Shown: positions 39,901-48,450 of the stretch, piece by piece
Layout of the letters: each line of letters starts with the position of its first letter
How positions within the stretch are numbered: position 1 is the first letter of the stretch
Assembly: GCF_032854445.1 (NCBI RefSeq)
Contig: NC_088305.1
Span: 15,423,717-15,487,716 of the forward strand
Direction: 5' to 3'
DNA from: Liolophura sinensis
Taxonomy: Eukaryota > Mollusca > Polyplacophora > Chitonida > Chitonidae
Length of the DNA stretch: 64,000 nucleotides
Notes under the pieces: model-generated
Database searches by the model: none
Seen by the model: only the letters and a program-made list of their open reading frames with translations
What the model was told of the DNA's origin: nothing
Program-made: the position numbers and the translations under genes

Positions 39901-42900
39901 ATCCCCTCAGGCAGACTCCAGACAAACTATCATCCCAGGCAGATTCCAGACAAACCATCCCCTCAGGCAGATTCCAGACAAACTATCCTCCTAGGCAGTT
40001 TCCACACAACCCATCCCCTCAGGCAGATTCCAGACAAATTATCCTCCTCAGGCAGATTCCAGACAAACCACTAACCCAGGCAGATTCCAGACAAACTTTC
40101 CTCCCAGGCAGATTCCAGACAAACCATCTTCTCAGGCGGATTCCAGACAAACCATCCCCTAAGGCAGATTCCAGACAAACCTTCCCTCCAGGCAGATTCC
40201 AGACAAACCATTCCCCAGGCAGATTCCAGACAAACTCAGGCAGATTCCAGACAAACCATTCCCCAGGCAGATTCCAGACAAACACAGGCAGATTCCAGAC
40301 AAACCACTACCCAAGGCAGATTCCAGAGAAACTATCATCCATGGCAGATTCCAGACAAACCATCTCATCAAGCAGATTCCGGACAAACTATCCTCCTCAG
40401 GCAGATTCCAGACAAACCACTAACCCAGGCAGATTCCAGACAAACTATCATCCCAGGCAGATTCCAGACAAACCATCCCCTCAGGCAGATTCCTGACAAA
40501 CCATCCCCTCAGGCAGATTCCAGACACACCTTCCCCCCAGGCAGATTTCAGACAACCCATCCCCCCAGGCAGACTCCAGACAAACTATCTCCCCTGTGCA
40601 GGTAGAAGATGCTGATAGTCCAAGGAGGATCGTTTACAACAATGTAGAACAACAGCAGTATGTACATGTATCAGTATACTTACTTCATTGATTACTTTCT
40701 CTACCCTTGCCAGCCTTTGGTTTTTGGTCACATGTTTGTCCATACCCAGAGTAGCCTGAAATACATCGTAAGGTCATTTTAGTATTTCTGTAACTTTTCT
40801 TTGGCTCTTGTTAAATGACATGCTTTTAAAGAATTTTGCATGATGACAGATACTTTTTGGGGTAAAACACAAGAAGTGAATTCTGAAGATCTCATGATTG
40901 GACACACACATATCCAATCAAGACTTAATTCCACATTCATTCCTACGAGAACCTCTACATGGTCGTGGGTCCTCCCATCATAATGCTGGTCGCCGTCGTA
41001 TGAGTTCAATATTCTTGAGCACAGAGTAAAACACCAATCAAATCAAATCAAATCAAATTCCTCCGCACAAATGCACCAAACATACATAGCCTGATGCCAA
41101 AACTTTGCCACTTCATTTTCTCACATAAACTTTATTTCATTTCATATTGAGACATGAGAGGCACACTTGTATGCATATATACACATACAAATTGACTCAA
41201 AAACCTACTGGTGAAGTACATGTATATGAAAACTTTGACAACATAGGTCGCAGGCATTCCTTACCCTGAAGTTGAGATGTTCCCTGACAGTCAGTATGCC
41301 GATAAACAGGTCATCCTGCTGGACATAGGCGGAGATACTGCTGATGGCTTTACCCAGAGACTGACCATTCACAGTGACTTTGCCTTCCACAATCAGAGGC
41401 TCTCGGAATCTACTTGTGATAATGTTGAGCAGAGTCGACTTGCCGGCACCACTGAAATGAGGGAGAGGAATAGCAATTTTACTCTGTATCTTATATTATC
41501 TTATTCTTTTTCTACAGTTATATTTACAGTTGTATCTACATGTACACATGTAAAATTTTAACAGACCAATTGAGGTAAAAAAAAAAAACCCATAAAACAA
41601 TAGTTTGCTGTAAATGTACATGTATACTGGTAACTATGAAAGAGCCACTCTCAAAGGCATTCATGTACAAGTGCATTAAATTCAGAGCTGTCAACCCAGG
41701 ATTTCATCATTCATACAGGTGATGAAAACATCATGCAGCAATCATAGAGAGATATTATTAAACATTACAATAACTGAGACTGTGATTTTTGATAAAAAAA
41801 AAATGAGATTCACATCTACAATGTGAGAGATGCAACTTTAGTCCTATGTACATGTACAAAATTTACTTGGATTTAAATCAGGCTTTAATATGTATATTTA
41901 TCCCATAAATGTTCATTTTTCCAGGTAATAATGGCATGACATATCGTTTTGATATGCACCAGGTGTAATATAAATTCCAGCATTTTGATTGGTCCATGAA
42001 TCTTTTCATTCATCAAATCAATCAATCAAAAGTTACAACTCAGCTGTACAGGCACTACTTTTTTTTTTTTTACAACTTTTTCTTGTCTGCAAATGTCAAA
42101 ATGGCCAACTTTCGACCAGGGGATACATGTATTAATTGATACAACTGACAAAAAAGGATGCGCCAGAGTTATAAATTTGACAAGAGATAATCAAAACAAT
42201 GTGGAAATCCTCGGCACTGACTCCAACATAGAGCTATCACCACGAGGGCTAAGTAAAATCCCCAGAACGGAAAAACAGGGTAGGCCATTATTTTTTTTTT
42301 ACATTATTCTATCGGCCTAACACTTAGTGCTTCGCTGATTTTCACATTATCTAGATGAAACCAATTGAACCGCCATCCGAATCTTCACAAGACCACTAGC
42401 TGATGCCTAAATTCCAATTAGCCGTTACAACTCTGTAGATTGTTTCGCCTGTTCAACCTTCATTAAGTTGTTTCTTGAAAGTTCCTCAGTGTGTACTGTG
42501 CGCACGTGGAATTCTACCCTTTTTAGACAGTAATTCTGTCTGCAGTAAAACGTAATATTCTTGTTATAAATATTAATGTACTGAACGATATATTGTATAA
42601 AGCAAAAACTTTTGATATGTCTATGGTATAAAAAAAGTCGTCATGTAAATAAATTTTGTCTGTACTATATTATACTCTGCAATGTACTTGTCACTTACTG
42701 ACGACGCTATATATGTGATATCATTAAGGGGTTAAAAGTTAGTTCAGTCTCCAAAAAGTTTAAATCGCAATGATTTTTTCCGCTATAAATTTACAATAAG
42801 GCATTTATGGTTTAAATAGAAATTTGTGACCCTCGATATCAAATTTATTGAACTTGAGTGGTTGTTTTCATTTGTTTTCAACTGAAAACTACTACTCTCA

Positions 42901-45250
42901 TTTAATAAATTTGATATCAAGAGTCACTCATTACATATCCTCTATATATGTACCCATGCTGCATCATGTTATTAAGCAAGTAAAAATGTGAAATTAAAAA
43001 AATCAATTATACCAGTCCCTGTGAGTAAAAATGTTGAAGTGATCCTGCCATCTAAGCCTTAATTGGCCTCAGAGCCTTCCAATGATTGTCTCGTTTAGTC
43101 TACTCTCAGACACATTGATTTGTTCTCGTTTTCACAACATAATCATGAGCAGTTTCAATACTGCCAAGATCAATAATCTCCCCACCAAATTTTAGAGACA
43201 TTTTAGAAGCTTGATCATACAAACCATATAGCTACATCATATACATTGTATATTTGCTCCTATCTTGAGGTTAGACTCACCTTGCTCCAATAATGGCTAG
43301 CAGATGACCAGGTTTGACAAGACCAGACACTGCAGACAGAGAACACAGGAAGTAACAGAAGCTGAATCTTTATTGCACCTCAAGTGCTTTATGTCATCCT
43401 ATGATAACATACCATGAAATACAACGAACAGTAAGATATTCTCTCACTGACCTTACACGATCAGCTATTCTTACTTTATTTATTTATTTATACTTACATG
43501 TATTTGATTGTAGCTTTATGCCATGCTCGGGAATTTTTCACTTACATGTATGTATATGTGGTCATGTATGATGGTTGTCAGGTTTATGGGTGGGAGTGCC
43601 TGGTATAAAGTGTAAAACCATCAGCCTTTGGCAAATTACTGACAAACTTGAATTCCCACATGTAAAATAAAGTGTAAGTGATCTTGGACAAACATTAGCC
43701 TGCCACAGGAGTGACATCAATTGCTTATTGTCACCCAGGCCTCCGTGGTTCAGCTGGTTTGCGCGCTAGCACAGCGTAATGACCCAGGAGTCTCTCACCA
43801 ATGCGGTCGCTGTGAGTTCAAGTCCAGCTCATGCTGGCTTCCTCTCTGGCCATAAGTGGGAAGGTCTGTCAGCAACCTGCGGATGGTCGTGGGTTTCCCC
43901 CAGGGCTATGCAAGGGTTTCCTACCACCATAATGCTGGCCACCATTGTATAAGTGAAATATTCTTGAGTACGGCGTAAAAACACCAATCAATCAAACCCA
44001 GGCCTCACAAGCAGTGAGAGCAAGGGAATGTACAAATTGCCTATCCAAGGTCAAAATACAACCTACACCTTGTGTCCGTGTCTTCCTACCGACTGAAACG
44101 CTGACTTGTTAAGTTGTACAATAACAAAAGCAATGTGAGATATATATATCAGTACTGAATTAGCAGTAATGTGACAGCATTATAAGATTTCATCAAAACT
44201 TAAACTTGCATACATGTATTTCACAATTCTTACACACCTTATGTGTACATGGACAGGTACATTTGCAGGATTAAATGAAAGCATGATCATACCTGTACAT
44301 GCACAAATTTATATTTATAATACATATTTCTGGCAATATTTCTTTAATATTAACAATTTTATATGATTACATGTATAACACATTAACTGTTTAACACTAC
44401 TCAAAGTCTTTTTCACTCATACAATGGCAGTGTGGTTTATGTGACTTGTAACTGTCAACATATCTCCACTGGTAAGTGTACATTTAATGTTAACCCATGT
44501 TGTATAAGTAGAACTGCTCCAATTTAGCAGTCTAGTTTCTGACCCCGAGTCTTGAAGTATGGGTAAGGTAAAAATAGTTATGAGGAGAATACCAGGCCAT
44601 ATCTGATGTAAAAGGTGAGTAAACAGGCATAATCCTCTAATCTTTTGATCAATGATAGTACGGTAAACAGCCAGGTTAGGGGTCCTGTTCTGGCTGTAAA
44701 CTACAGGGCTCTTTTCTCATGAGCTGGTTGGCTTATACCATTATTATGATGCTTAATAATGATAACATCTACTTTATCTTATTCAGTGATAAAAGACACA
44801 CTACTTACCTCCCCTTAAAATGTGTTTAGGTATACTTTCATAGGACTTTCTGCCACAGCATCCTGCAGTGCTTTGAACAAACACATTGATGTTATCAAAA
44901 GCAAGAGTCACTGGTTCAAACGGTCCAGATATACTCTGTGTCAAGCTGATACTTCGTGACACCCGACTCCGTGACCTTTTGACCCCTGTCTGTGAATCCT
45001 GCATCTTTCCGCTCACACTACTGTAGTGCACCTCTGGGCCATTGTGCCCTCCATGGATCTTGACACTGTCGTCATTGTAACCAGGGAAACTTATGACTGT
45101 GTCAGGAGTTTTGTCTGCGGTGTTGTAATGGACATTTTGATAGGGACCCCCGTCAAGCGCATCACTGCCCTGTGGACTGTCGTCCGTGTAGCGCATGTAG
45201 CGTCCCGAATGTGAGCCGCTGGACACCAGCGGCTGGCGCTCTTCTGACAT
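24893..45250 (-). CDS. white-like ABCG half-transporter, complete, 19 coding exons
   Basis: Joins exons 45250-44809, 43329-43281, 41451-41265, 40755-40684, 39189-39091, 38016-37850, 37364-37293, 35037-34935, 34299-34201, 33909-33887, 33724-33619, 32321-32190, 30659-30567, 29758-29701, 29146-29069, 27282-27177, 26782-26682, 25902-25823, 24991-24893. They total 2166 nt, 721 residues plus TGA, all in frame. Seen: a 130-residue Ser-rich cytosolic N-terminus; Walker A GASGAGKST (162-170), Q-loop QQDD (208-211), signature ISGGE (270-274), Walker [12 protein letters not shown] (291-301), H-loop His327; six predicted membrane spans between about 465 and 721; the NYNPADF motif after the ATPase; sequons at N666, N686 and N691 and Cys664/Cys674 in the last extracellular loop. 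Family knowledge: insect white (about 690 residues) dimerises with scarlet or brown to load pigment precursors into granules. The match is closest to white, but a scarlet or other ABCG paralogue is not excluded. E3-E4...L8-V9 could be an acidic dileucine-like sorting signal (inference). Confidence 0.5.
25823..25902 (-). CDS. white-like ABCG exon 18 (residues 663-689)
   Basis: Encodes the last extracellular loop, [16 protein letters not shown] to LNFSN, with two cysteines and two sequons. Borders: CTCAACAG acceptor and AAC|GTGAGT donor. Confidence 0.5.
26308..26469 (-). repeat. Nin-like SINE, 5' truncated, in intron 17 (sense)
   Basis: Minus-strand copy: TTTATTTATTTGATTGGTGT tail through the body to CAGACCTTCCAACGTACAG. 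Confidence 0.5.
26682..26782 (-). CDS. white-like ABCG exon 17 (residues 629-663)
   Basis: Encodes [20 protein letters not shown] and the INQW motif typical of the white group. Borders: TTGTTTAG acceptor and TTAG|GTAAGC donor. Confidence 0.5.
27177..27282 (-). CDS. white-like ABCG exon 16 (residues 594-629)
   Basis: Encodes [20 protein letters not shown] and [11 protein letters not shown], membrane span 5 with the family FGGF motif. Borders: TTTATAG acceptor and CCGG|GTAAGT donor. Confidence 0.5.
27690..28797. repeat. 25-bp minisatellite in intron 15, about 33 copies
   Basis: Unit GAAATCAATGATGATCAGCA plus TGGGT. Variants include GGATG, AAGGG and GGTCA endings. It is split by the SINE at 28180. 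The core ATGATGATCA is partly palindromic (TGATCA). Confidence 0.5.
28180..28447 (+). repeat. Nin-like SINE, full length, inserted in the 25-bp array (antisense to the gene)
   Basis: Complete head GGGGGCCTCCGTGGCTCAGT, body and tail ending in about 19 A instead of the usual AAATAAA. It is flanked by AAATCAGTGATG at 28168-28179 and 28448-28459, a target duplication made of array sequence. Confidence 0.5.
29069..29146 (-). CDS. white-like ABCG exon 15 (residues 568-594)
   Basis: Encodes [20 protein letters not shown] and the start of the next hydrophobic stretch (span 4). Borders: TTTTGCAG acceptor and GTAG|GTAAGC donor. Confidence 0.5.
29701..29758 (-). CDS. white-like ABCG exon 14 (residues 549-568)
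   Basis: Encodes membrane span 3, [19 protein letters not shown]. Borders: TTTTCAG acceptor and ATAG|GTGAGC donor. Confidence 0.5.
30567..30659 (-). CDS. white-like ABCG exon 13 (residues 518-548)
   Basis: Encodes [20 protein letters not shown] and YFISKTIAE, the conserved ABCG stretch preceding span 3. Borders: TTCTCAG acceptor and GAG|GTTAGT donor. Confidence 0.5.
32190..32321 (-). CDS. white-like ABCG exon 12 (residues 474-517)
   Basis: Encodes the rest of membrane span 1 ([11 protein letters not shown]) and span 2 ([12 protein letters not shown] to FAVIN). Its acceptor CTTTTCTTCCCTTAG is the terminal unit of a 28-30 bp minisatellite. Confidence 0.5.
32325..32885. repeat. 28-30 bp minisatellite at the 3' end of intron 11
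   Basis: Forward unit GGGAAGAAAAGTCACAGTGA plus TAAATG, about 20 copies. On the transcript strand each unit reads CACTGTGACTTTTCTTCCC, i.e. a TGAC branch-point-like motif plus a polypyrimidine tract. The copy nearest exon 12 supplies the real acceptor (CTTTTCTTCCCTTAG). Other copies lack TTAG. Confidence 0.5.
32890..33605. repeat. 26-bp minisatellite at the 5' end of intron 11
   Basis: Forward unit CCCAGCCCCAGTACTCGTGG plus AGAATG, about 27 copies, period 26 (33181 to 33207). On the transcript strand it reads GGGCATTCTCCACGAGTACT plus GGGGCT. The exon 11 donor junction, GAGCATT|GTGAGTACTG, aligns with it. Spurious open frames occur on both strands. Confidence 0.5.
33619..33724 (-). CDS. white-like ABCG exon 11 (residues 438-473)
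   Basis: Encodes [19 protein letters not shown] then the start of the first membrane span, [10 protein letters not shown]. The donor ATT|GTGAGT sits at the very edge of a 26-bp minisatellite. Confidence 0.5.
33887..33909 (-). CDS. white-like ABCG exon 10, 23-bp microexon
   Basis: Encodes VDMSSIR and two bases of the next Arg codon. It has a TTGACAG acceptor and AGGAG|GTGAGA donor. Removing it would join exon 9 (phase 0) to exon 11 (which needs two preceding bases) out of frame, so the reading frame supports it. Confidence 0.5.
34201..34299 (-). CDS. white-like ABCG exon 9 (residues 398-430)
   Basis: Encodes the linker between ATPase and membrane domain, from [11 protein letters not shown] to LGDAW. 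Borders: CTCCAG acceptor and TGG|GTTAGT donor. Confidence 0.5.
34422..34668 (-). repeat. Nin-like SINE, nearly full length, in intron 8 (sense)
   Basis: Minus-strand copy from TTTGATTGATTGGTGTTTTA to CGCTAGCGCGCTAACCGAC, retaining the A- and B-box regions. Confidence 0.5.
34935..35037 (-). CDS. white-like ABCG exon 8 (residues 363-397)
   Basis: Encodes [20 protein letters not shown] and the following charged linker to TRVE. The NPADF motif is characteristic of ABCG proteins. Borders: TTTGCAG acceptor and GAG|GTATGC donor. Confidence 0.5.
35340..36905. repeat. 19-20 bp minisatellite in intron 7, about 80 copies
   Basis: Forward unit CAGCAGATGTAGTGACTTA, period 19 (36481, 36500, 36519), with 20-bp CTTTACAG variants. 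On the transcript strand it reads TAAGTCACTACATCTGCTG, so unit junctions form GCTGTAAGT. By eye I count about 17 ACTTAC and 25 GCTTAC in the forward strand, i.e. about 40 sense GTAAGT/GTAAGC hexamers. Confidence 0.5.
37293..37364 (-). CDS. white-like ABCG exon 7 (residues 339-363)
   Basis: Encodes [20 protein letters not shown] and FFK at the end of the ATPase core. Its donor AAAAG|GTTTGT is weak, and the intron that follows holds an array rich in stronger GTAAGT or GTAAGC hexamers. Confidence 0.5.
37850..38016 (-). CDS. white-like ABCG exon 6 (residues 284-339)
   Basis: Encodes Walker B and the D-loop (CDEPTSGLD) and the H-loop region ([10 protein letters not shown]). The donor is CCA|GTTAGT; using it keeps Gln339 in frame with exon 7, whereas reading on gives a short tail that does not match the family. 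Confidence 0.5.
38825..39063 (-). repeat. Nin-like SINE in intron 5 (sense), next to exon 5
   Basis: Minus-strand copy with AATTGGTGTTTTACGCTGTA tail and a diverged head (CCTGCTCTAGCCAGCTA). Its head lies about 28 bp from the exon 5 donor. Confidence 0.5.
39091..39189 (-). CDS. white-like ABCG exon 5 (residues 251-283)
   Basis: Carries [18 protein letters not shown] and the ABC signature ISGGEMKR, ending SFASE. The donor is GAG|GTAGGG, weaker than the others, and a sense-oriented SINE begins only about 28 bp downstream of it. Confidence 0.5.
39440..40600. repeat. 28-bp minisatellite in intron 4, about 40 copies
   Basis: Unit AGGCAGATTCCAGACAAACC plus ATCCCCTC, with many length variants, including runs of C and shortened CTCAGGCAGATTCC copies. 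Gly/Trp-rich minus-strand open frames are artefacts of the repeat. Confidence 0.5.
40684..40755 (-). CDS. white-like ABCG exon 4 (residues 227-250)
   Basis: Exactly 24 codons, from ATLGMDKH to EKVINE, part of the helical subdomain before the signature. Borders: ATTTCAG acceptor and GAA|GTAAGT donor. Confidence 0.5.
40950..41058 (+). repeat. Nin-like SINE fragment in intron 3 (antisense)
   Basis: Body and tail only (ACATGGTCGTGGGTCCTCCC to AAAACACCAATC), with an unusual (AAATC)n end instead of AAATAAA. Confidence 0.5.
41265..41451 (-). CDS. white-like ABCG exon 3 (residues 164-226)
   Basis: Completes Walker A (GAGKST) and runs through the Q-loop [11 protein letters not shown] to [10 protein letters not shown]. 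Borders: TTTCAG acceptor and AGG|GTAAGG donor, phase 0 at its end. Confidence 0.5.
42826..42927. repeat. 45-nt inverted repeat, 12-nt loop, in intron 2
   Basis: Left arm 42826-42870 (GTGACCCTCGATATCAAATT...) and right arm 42883-42927 (...AATTTGATATCAAGAGTCAC) pair with the 15-bp core GATATCAAATTTATT perfect and about 35 of 45 positions matched; the loop is TTTGTTTTCAAC. Could be a fold-back MITE or an intronic small-RNA hairpin; no target duplication was established. Confidence 0.5.
43281..43329 (-). CDS. white-like ABCG exon 2 (to residue 164)
   Basis: A 49-bp exon coding [16 protein letters not shown] plus two bases of Ser164. It begins the nucleotide-binding domain and splits the Walker A motif with exon 3. 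Borders: TCTGCAG acceptor and GCAAG|GTGAGT donor. Confidence 0.5.
43473..43620 (-). repeat. heavily decayed SINE-like remnant in intron 1
   Basis: TTTATTTATTTATA followed by GATTGTAGCTTTATGCCATG and TTTTTCACTTACATG resembles the minus-strand tail and body of the Nin-like family at low identity. Confidence 0.5.
43738..43998 (+). repeat. Nin-like SINE, full length, in intron 1 (antisense)
   Basis: Complete from GGCCTCCGTGGTTCAGCTGG to CGGCGTAAAAACACCAATCA. ACCCAGGCCTC occurs at both ends, a probable target duplication overlapping the first SINE bases. Confidence 0.5.
44809..45250 (-). CDS. white-like ABCG exon 1 (residues 1-147)
   Basis: Encodes the N-terminus, starting [11 protein letters not shown] and ending at KHILRG, where the ATPase domain begins. 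The donor is GGGAG|GTAAGT. Immediately before the ATG the sequence reads pyrimidine-rich ...CTTCCTTAG|AGA, a good acceptor, so an upstream untranslated exon is likely and the ATG lies three bases into this exon. The first 120 residues are low-complexity and poorly conserved in this family; the start was chosen because it is the first ATG of the exon. Confidence 0.5.
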
Positions 45251-45568
45251 TCTCTAAGGAAGAGAATAGGTGCAAAGAAAACAAGAAAAAGTCATCCTAC
45301 ATGTATAAACTTGCATTATCTATTTACGCAATGCAGTTACTATAATGTAATTTGTCAAAACGCCAATTTTCAAAAACCAAAACTTGCATGTACGTATTTA
45401 GTGCACACTTTTAACAAAGACTCAATTTTACCAACTCATTAAGCTAGGGGTATGTTATATTTCTGATACATGTACGTACAAGTCCAGTCTGATCAAGTGA
45501 ACCAACAGGGTGTGCTGCAATCCACTGGCTACTGAGCAACAATTCGATAAATGCTCTCTAATCTGTGC

Positions 45569-45899
45569 TGGTACAGCATCTGCTTTGGGAGCGGTAGATC
45601 CAGGATCAATCCTGGGTCGAGTCACACCTAAGACTTTAGTTGCAGCTTCCTCGCTTGGTGTCCTCGCATGAAGGGGATAGTGCAATTACTGGTTGACCCA
45701 TATCAGTATAATAGCTCAGACAGGGTGGCTTACTTGCCTTCAGTAAGGCGTCTCAGTGAAGCAGCACTTGATAAAGGAGTGGTGGAAATCTGTCCTGCAA
45801 CAAGGTGGCACATTACATGCATTCTAAGGATTCCTTAGTCGTCATATGACTGAAAAATTGTTAAGTACAATGCTAAACCCCAAGCACTCACTCACTCAC
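45569..45899 (+). repeat. second-family SINE, full length, tRNA-Pro-like head
   Basis: Flanked by TCTAATCTGTGC at 45557-45568 and 45900-45911. The head GCATCTGCTTTGGGAGCGGT then AGATCCAGGATCAATCC resembles the anticodon-to-T-arm part of tRNA-Pro(TGG). The end (CGTCATATGACTGAAAAATT then GTTAAGTACAATGCTAAACC) is related to the Nin-like tail but finishes in CACTCACTCACT. Confidence 0.5.
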
Positions 45900-45911
45900 T
45901 CTAATCTGTGC

Positions 45912-46530
45912 CAGTTAGGTGGACCTTTGTTAATTCTCGGACTTTTCTTCTTCCCTTTATTGTAACAGGACAGAATGCACTGGCTATCTACAAATTTAAC
46001 TTAAGGCCACTGGGAATTTCTCACTGGCCTTTCGAGCTTTGGTCCTGTTGTAGACTATATACTCCTTGAAGTTTTTGGAACAAAAATTTGAACCATCCCA
46101 TCACTCAAATGAATTCATTCTGGAGATTCATTAGTGTTTACTTAGAGATTAATAAAAAATAATAATTACCATTATTATTATGATTATTCTTATTATTATT
46201 ATTTCACACTGAAGTCCATATAAAACCTGCAGTCAGAATAAAACTGTTGATCTCATTCGGTTTATTATTAAGGGTAGGGGCGACTTGTTGAATTGTCAGA
46301 TTGTCAATTTCACATAATTAACCTTTAGGGTCAACAATAATAATGTTTTCCTGTAAATATTAACCAATATTAAATTCAAATGTCCTATAATCCATGCAAA
46401 AATATTTTTTTACATAACTTTCTTCCGCTCCCACTTTCTGAATCTACTTCTACTGTCTGGTTTCAGTTCTGTCAGCGTCAAATTCAGTGTCATTAGGAGA
46501 TAGAAGAATGACAGAGGTCAACATACCATA
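45912..46530. other. upstream region of the transporter, no clear feature
   Basis: AT-rich, with a TTATTATTATT stretch near 46170-46210. It may be intron between an untranslated first exon and exon 1; nothing else seen. Confidence 0.5.
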
Positions 46531-46531
46531 A

Positions 46532-46640
46532 CCTAGGTGGCTGCTTCAACTCCTGTCTTTATACTGGGCTGGCGGTATCGATAAACGCCAGACCAGTGTA
46601 AAGATAGCTGTTGAAGTAGGCAACTGGTGCTAAGCCTAGG
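46532..46640. repeat. strong imperfect hairpin upstream of the transporter
   Basis: Stem 46541-46574 (CTGCTTCAACTCCTGTCTTT...GGCTGGCG) pairs with 46586-46619 (CGCCAGACCAGTGTAAAGAT...GTTGAAGTAG): about 27 Watson-Crick pairs plus wobbles out of 34, with an 11-nt loop GTATCGATAAA. CCTAGG at 46532-46537 and 46635-46640 extends the symmetry. Confidence 0.5.
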
Positions 46641-46685
46641 CCTCCTGTATATCAAGTGCTGCGGACAGCAGATTTAACAATGTAC

Positions 46686-46718
46686 TACCGTGCCGAGATA
46701 TTGTGTGCTCGGTACGGC
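46686..46718. repeat. short GC-rich hairpin
   Basis: CCGTGCCGAG and CTCGGTACGG pair over 10 positions (one wobble) around ATATTGTGTG. It lies about 50 bp from the larger hairpin. Confidence 0.5.
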
Positions 46719-47013
46719 AGTGCATGGTTAGATCAGTTGAGACACATTCGTGTGGCAAGTGCAACCCCTATTTGTTTGGACTCCCTCAGGGATGGTATTC
46801 TCCGAAAAAGCAGGCTGATTAACTGCCCTCATCTGGGAAATGCTACTTTCAGATCTCATACCCATGTATCCAGGCATGCCAAGTCACAATACACGGCCAC
46901 ATCCACCTAACACACACCCATTCACAACACCATCAAACTCCTGTCAAAATCTCAAAATCGGCAATATACAGATCTCCGCTAAAATTGCATCTGTAACAAA
47001 GAAAGCTTTTAAC

Positions 47014-47245
47014 GCTCACCAACAGCGGCTGTCTCTGTACCTCCGACCAGTGACTGTCCGATCATAAACCATAAATAGGGTCGCACTTAGCAAAGTTAGA
47101 ATGTTTTTGTTAAACTTTATACTAAGGTGCACTTCGATCTTCCCACTTCTTGTTGTCAGCCAACTAGTGTGGGGAATCAGTACCATCACTTCTCATTGGT
47201 TTTCGATAACGCCGATTCAACATACGCTATGGCTGATTGGCTAAT
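47014..47245 (-). promoter_or_regulatory. possible transporter promoter and untranslated exon
   Basis: On the minus strand, two CCAAT boxes (ATTAGCCAATCAGCC near 47235 and AAAACCAATGAG near 47195) lie upstream of a donor-like CTGTTG|GTGAGC at 47020/47019. Together with the acceptor just before exon 1 this could be a non-coding first exon. No TATA box or initiator was confirmed. Confidence 0.5.
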
Positions 47246-47639
47246 CTCTCTTCGGTGACCCCGATAGAGAGGTCAGAATGTAGACTACGAGGATAGTGTT
47301 ACACAATGAGAATTTAGAATTTAGTAATAATAGAATAAAATAAAAAATCAATATAATTTCCGCTTTTCTGTTTAATTTGGGTAAAGAGAAAGATAGATGG
47401 CACAGCCATAAACCGAACCTAGGCCAAATGCCTGTATATGTATTTAAATCAAACTAGTAGCGCATGCCGGTGGCGGTATTGACTACATGTTATAACACTC
47501 TGCTCTTCACGGTTTAATGGATACATTTCAAACAGCATGCACCAATGGTTAGGCCTACTGTTCATACCTACCAGATAAATTTTGTCCTGTGCTATTTTGA
47601 GTTGTGCGTACAAGTCGACAGACAGTATAAGCGGGTGCA

Positions 47640-47724
47640 GTAAAATCTCCCACCATAATGCTGGCCGCCATCGTATAAGTGAAATATTCTTGAGTACGGC
47701 GTAAAACGCCAATCTAATAAATAA
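47640..47724 (+). repeat. Nin-like SINE 3' fragment
   Basis: CTCCCACCATAATGCTGGCC through the tail to AATCTAATAAATAAA; the 5' two thirds are missing. Confidence 0.5.
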
Positions 47725-48326
47725 AGTTGAAGAACGCGATAGGCTTAGCCTATACATGCCCGTACATGCCGACCTAAAAATAAAAGGACTTTCAGGCAGA
47801 CTAGATTCGCATAAATCAGTTGATTCATTTTTCAATATTTTTTTATCAAATCAAACACGTATATGTACCTATATGCACTATTGTATAACTCGATATTCGA
47901 TAAACTATACTTCTGGAGGATAATCATGCAGTCCCATATTTCAGCCTTCACCCTATAAGCACGTGCCAAGAGATAGAACCTATCACCGATCGACAGGTTT
48001 TCAGTTTCGATGGCCGTGATTTTAACCTTTCATTCATCTCTTTGTCTACTTATATAAATGCTTTGTCTAAATGTAGAGCACTATAATTCTACTAACTGGT
48101 TTTTTGTGTGTTTCTCTGTTAGTTCGTTAATATTTGAAAACGTTTATTTATAAAGTTAATTTAATTACCGATGTATAGGCCTACCATTCAAAGCGCCTTA
48201 AAAAAACTGCAGTCAACACTATTTTGAGATTGTTTTTGAGGCCCCTTCACTTCCATAAGACTTCCCGCTTGTTTGGAGCAATTTGAAAATAATTGTTGTT
48301 TGTAACATCACCTCTTAATGAACTAC

Positions 48327-48450
<124 letters not shown>

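Noticed and set aside
42093-42320. A 75-codon plus-strand open frame in transporter intron 2
   Set aside because: Looks partly protein-like, but it ends in a T-run-derived Phe stretch and has no splice context or recognisable family.
47449-47835. A 128-codon minus-strand open frame
   Set aside because: Includes the antisense SINE tail at 47640-47724; no splice or family support.
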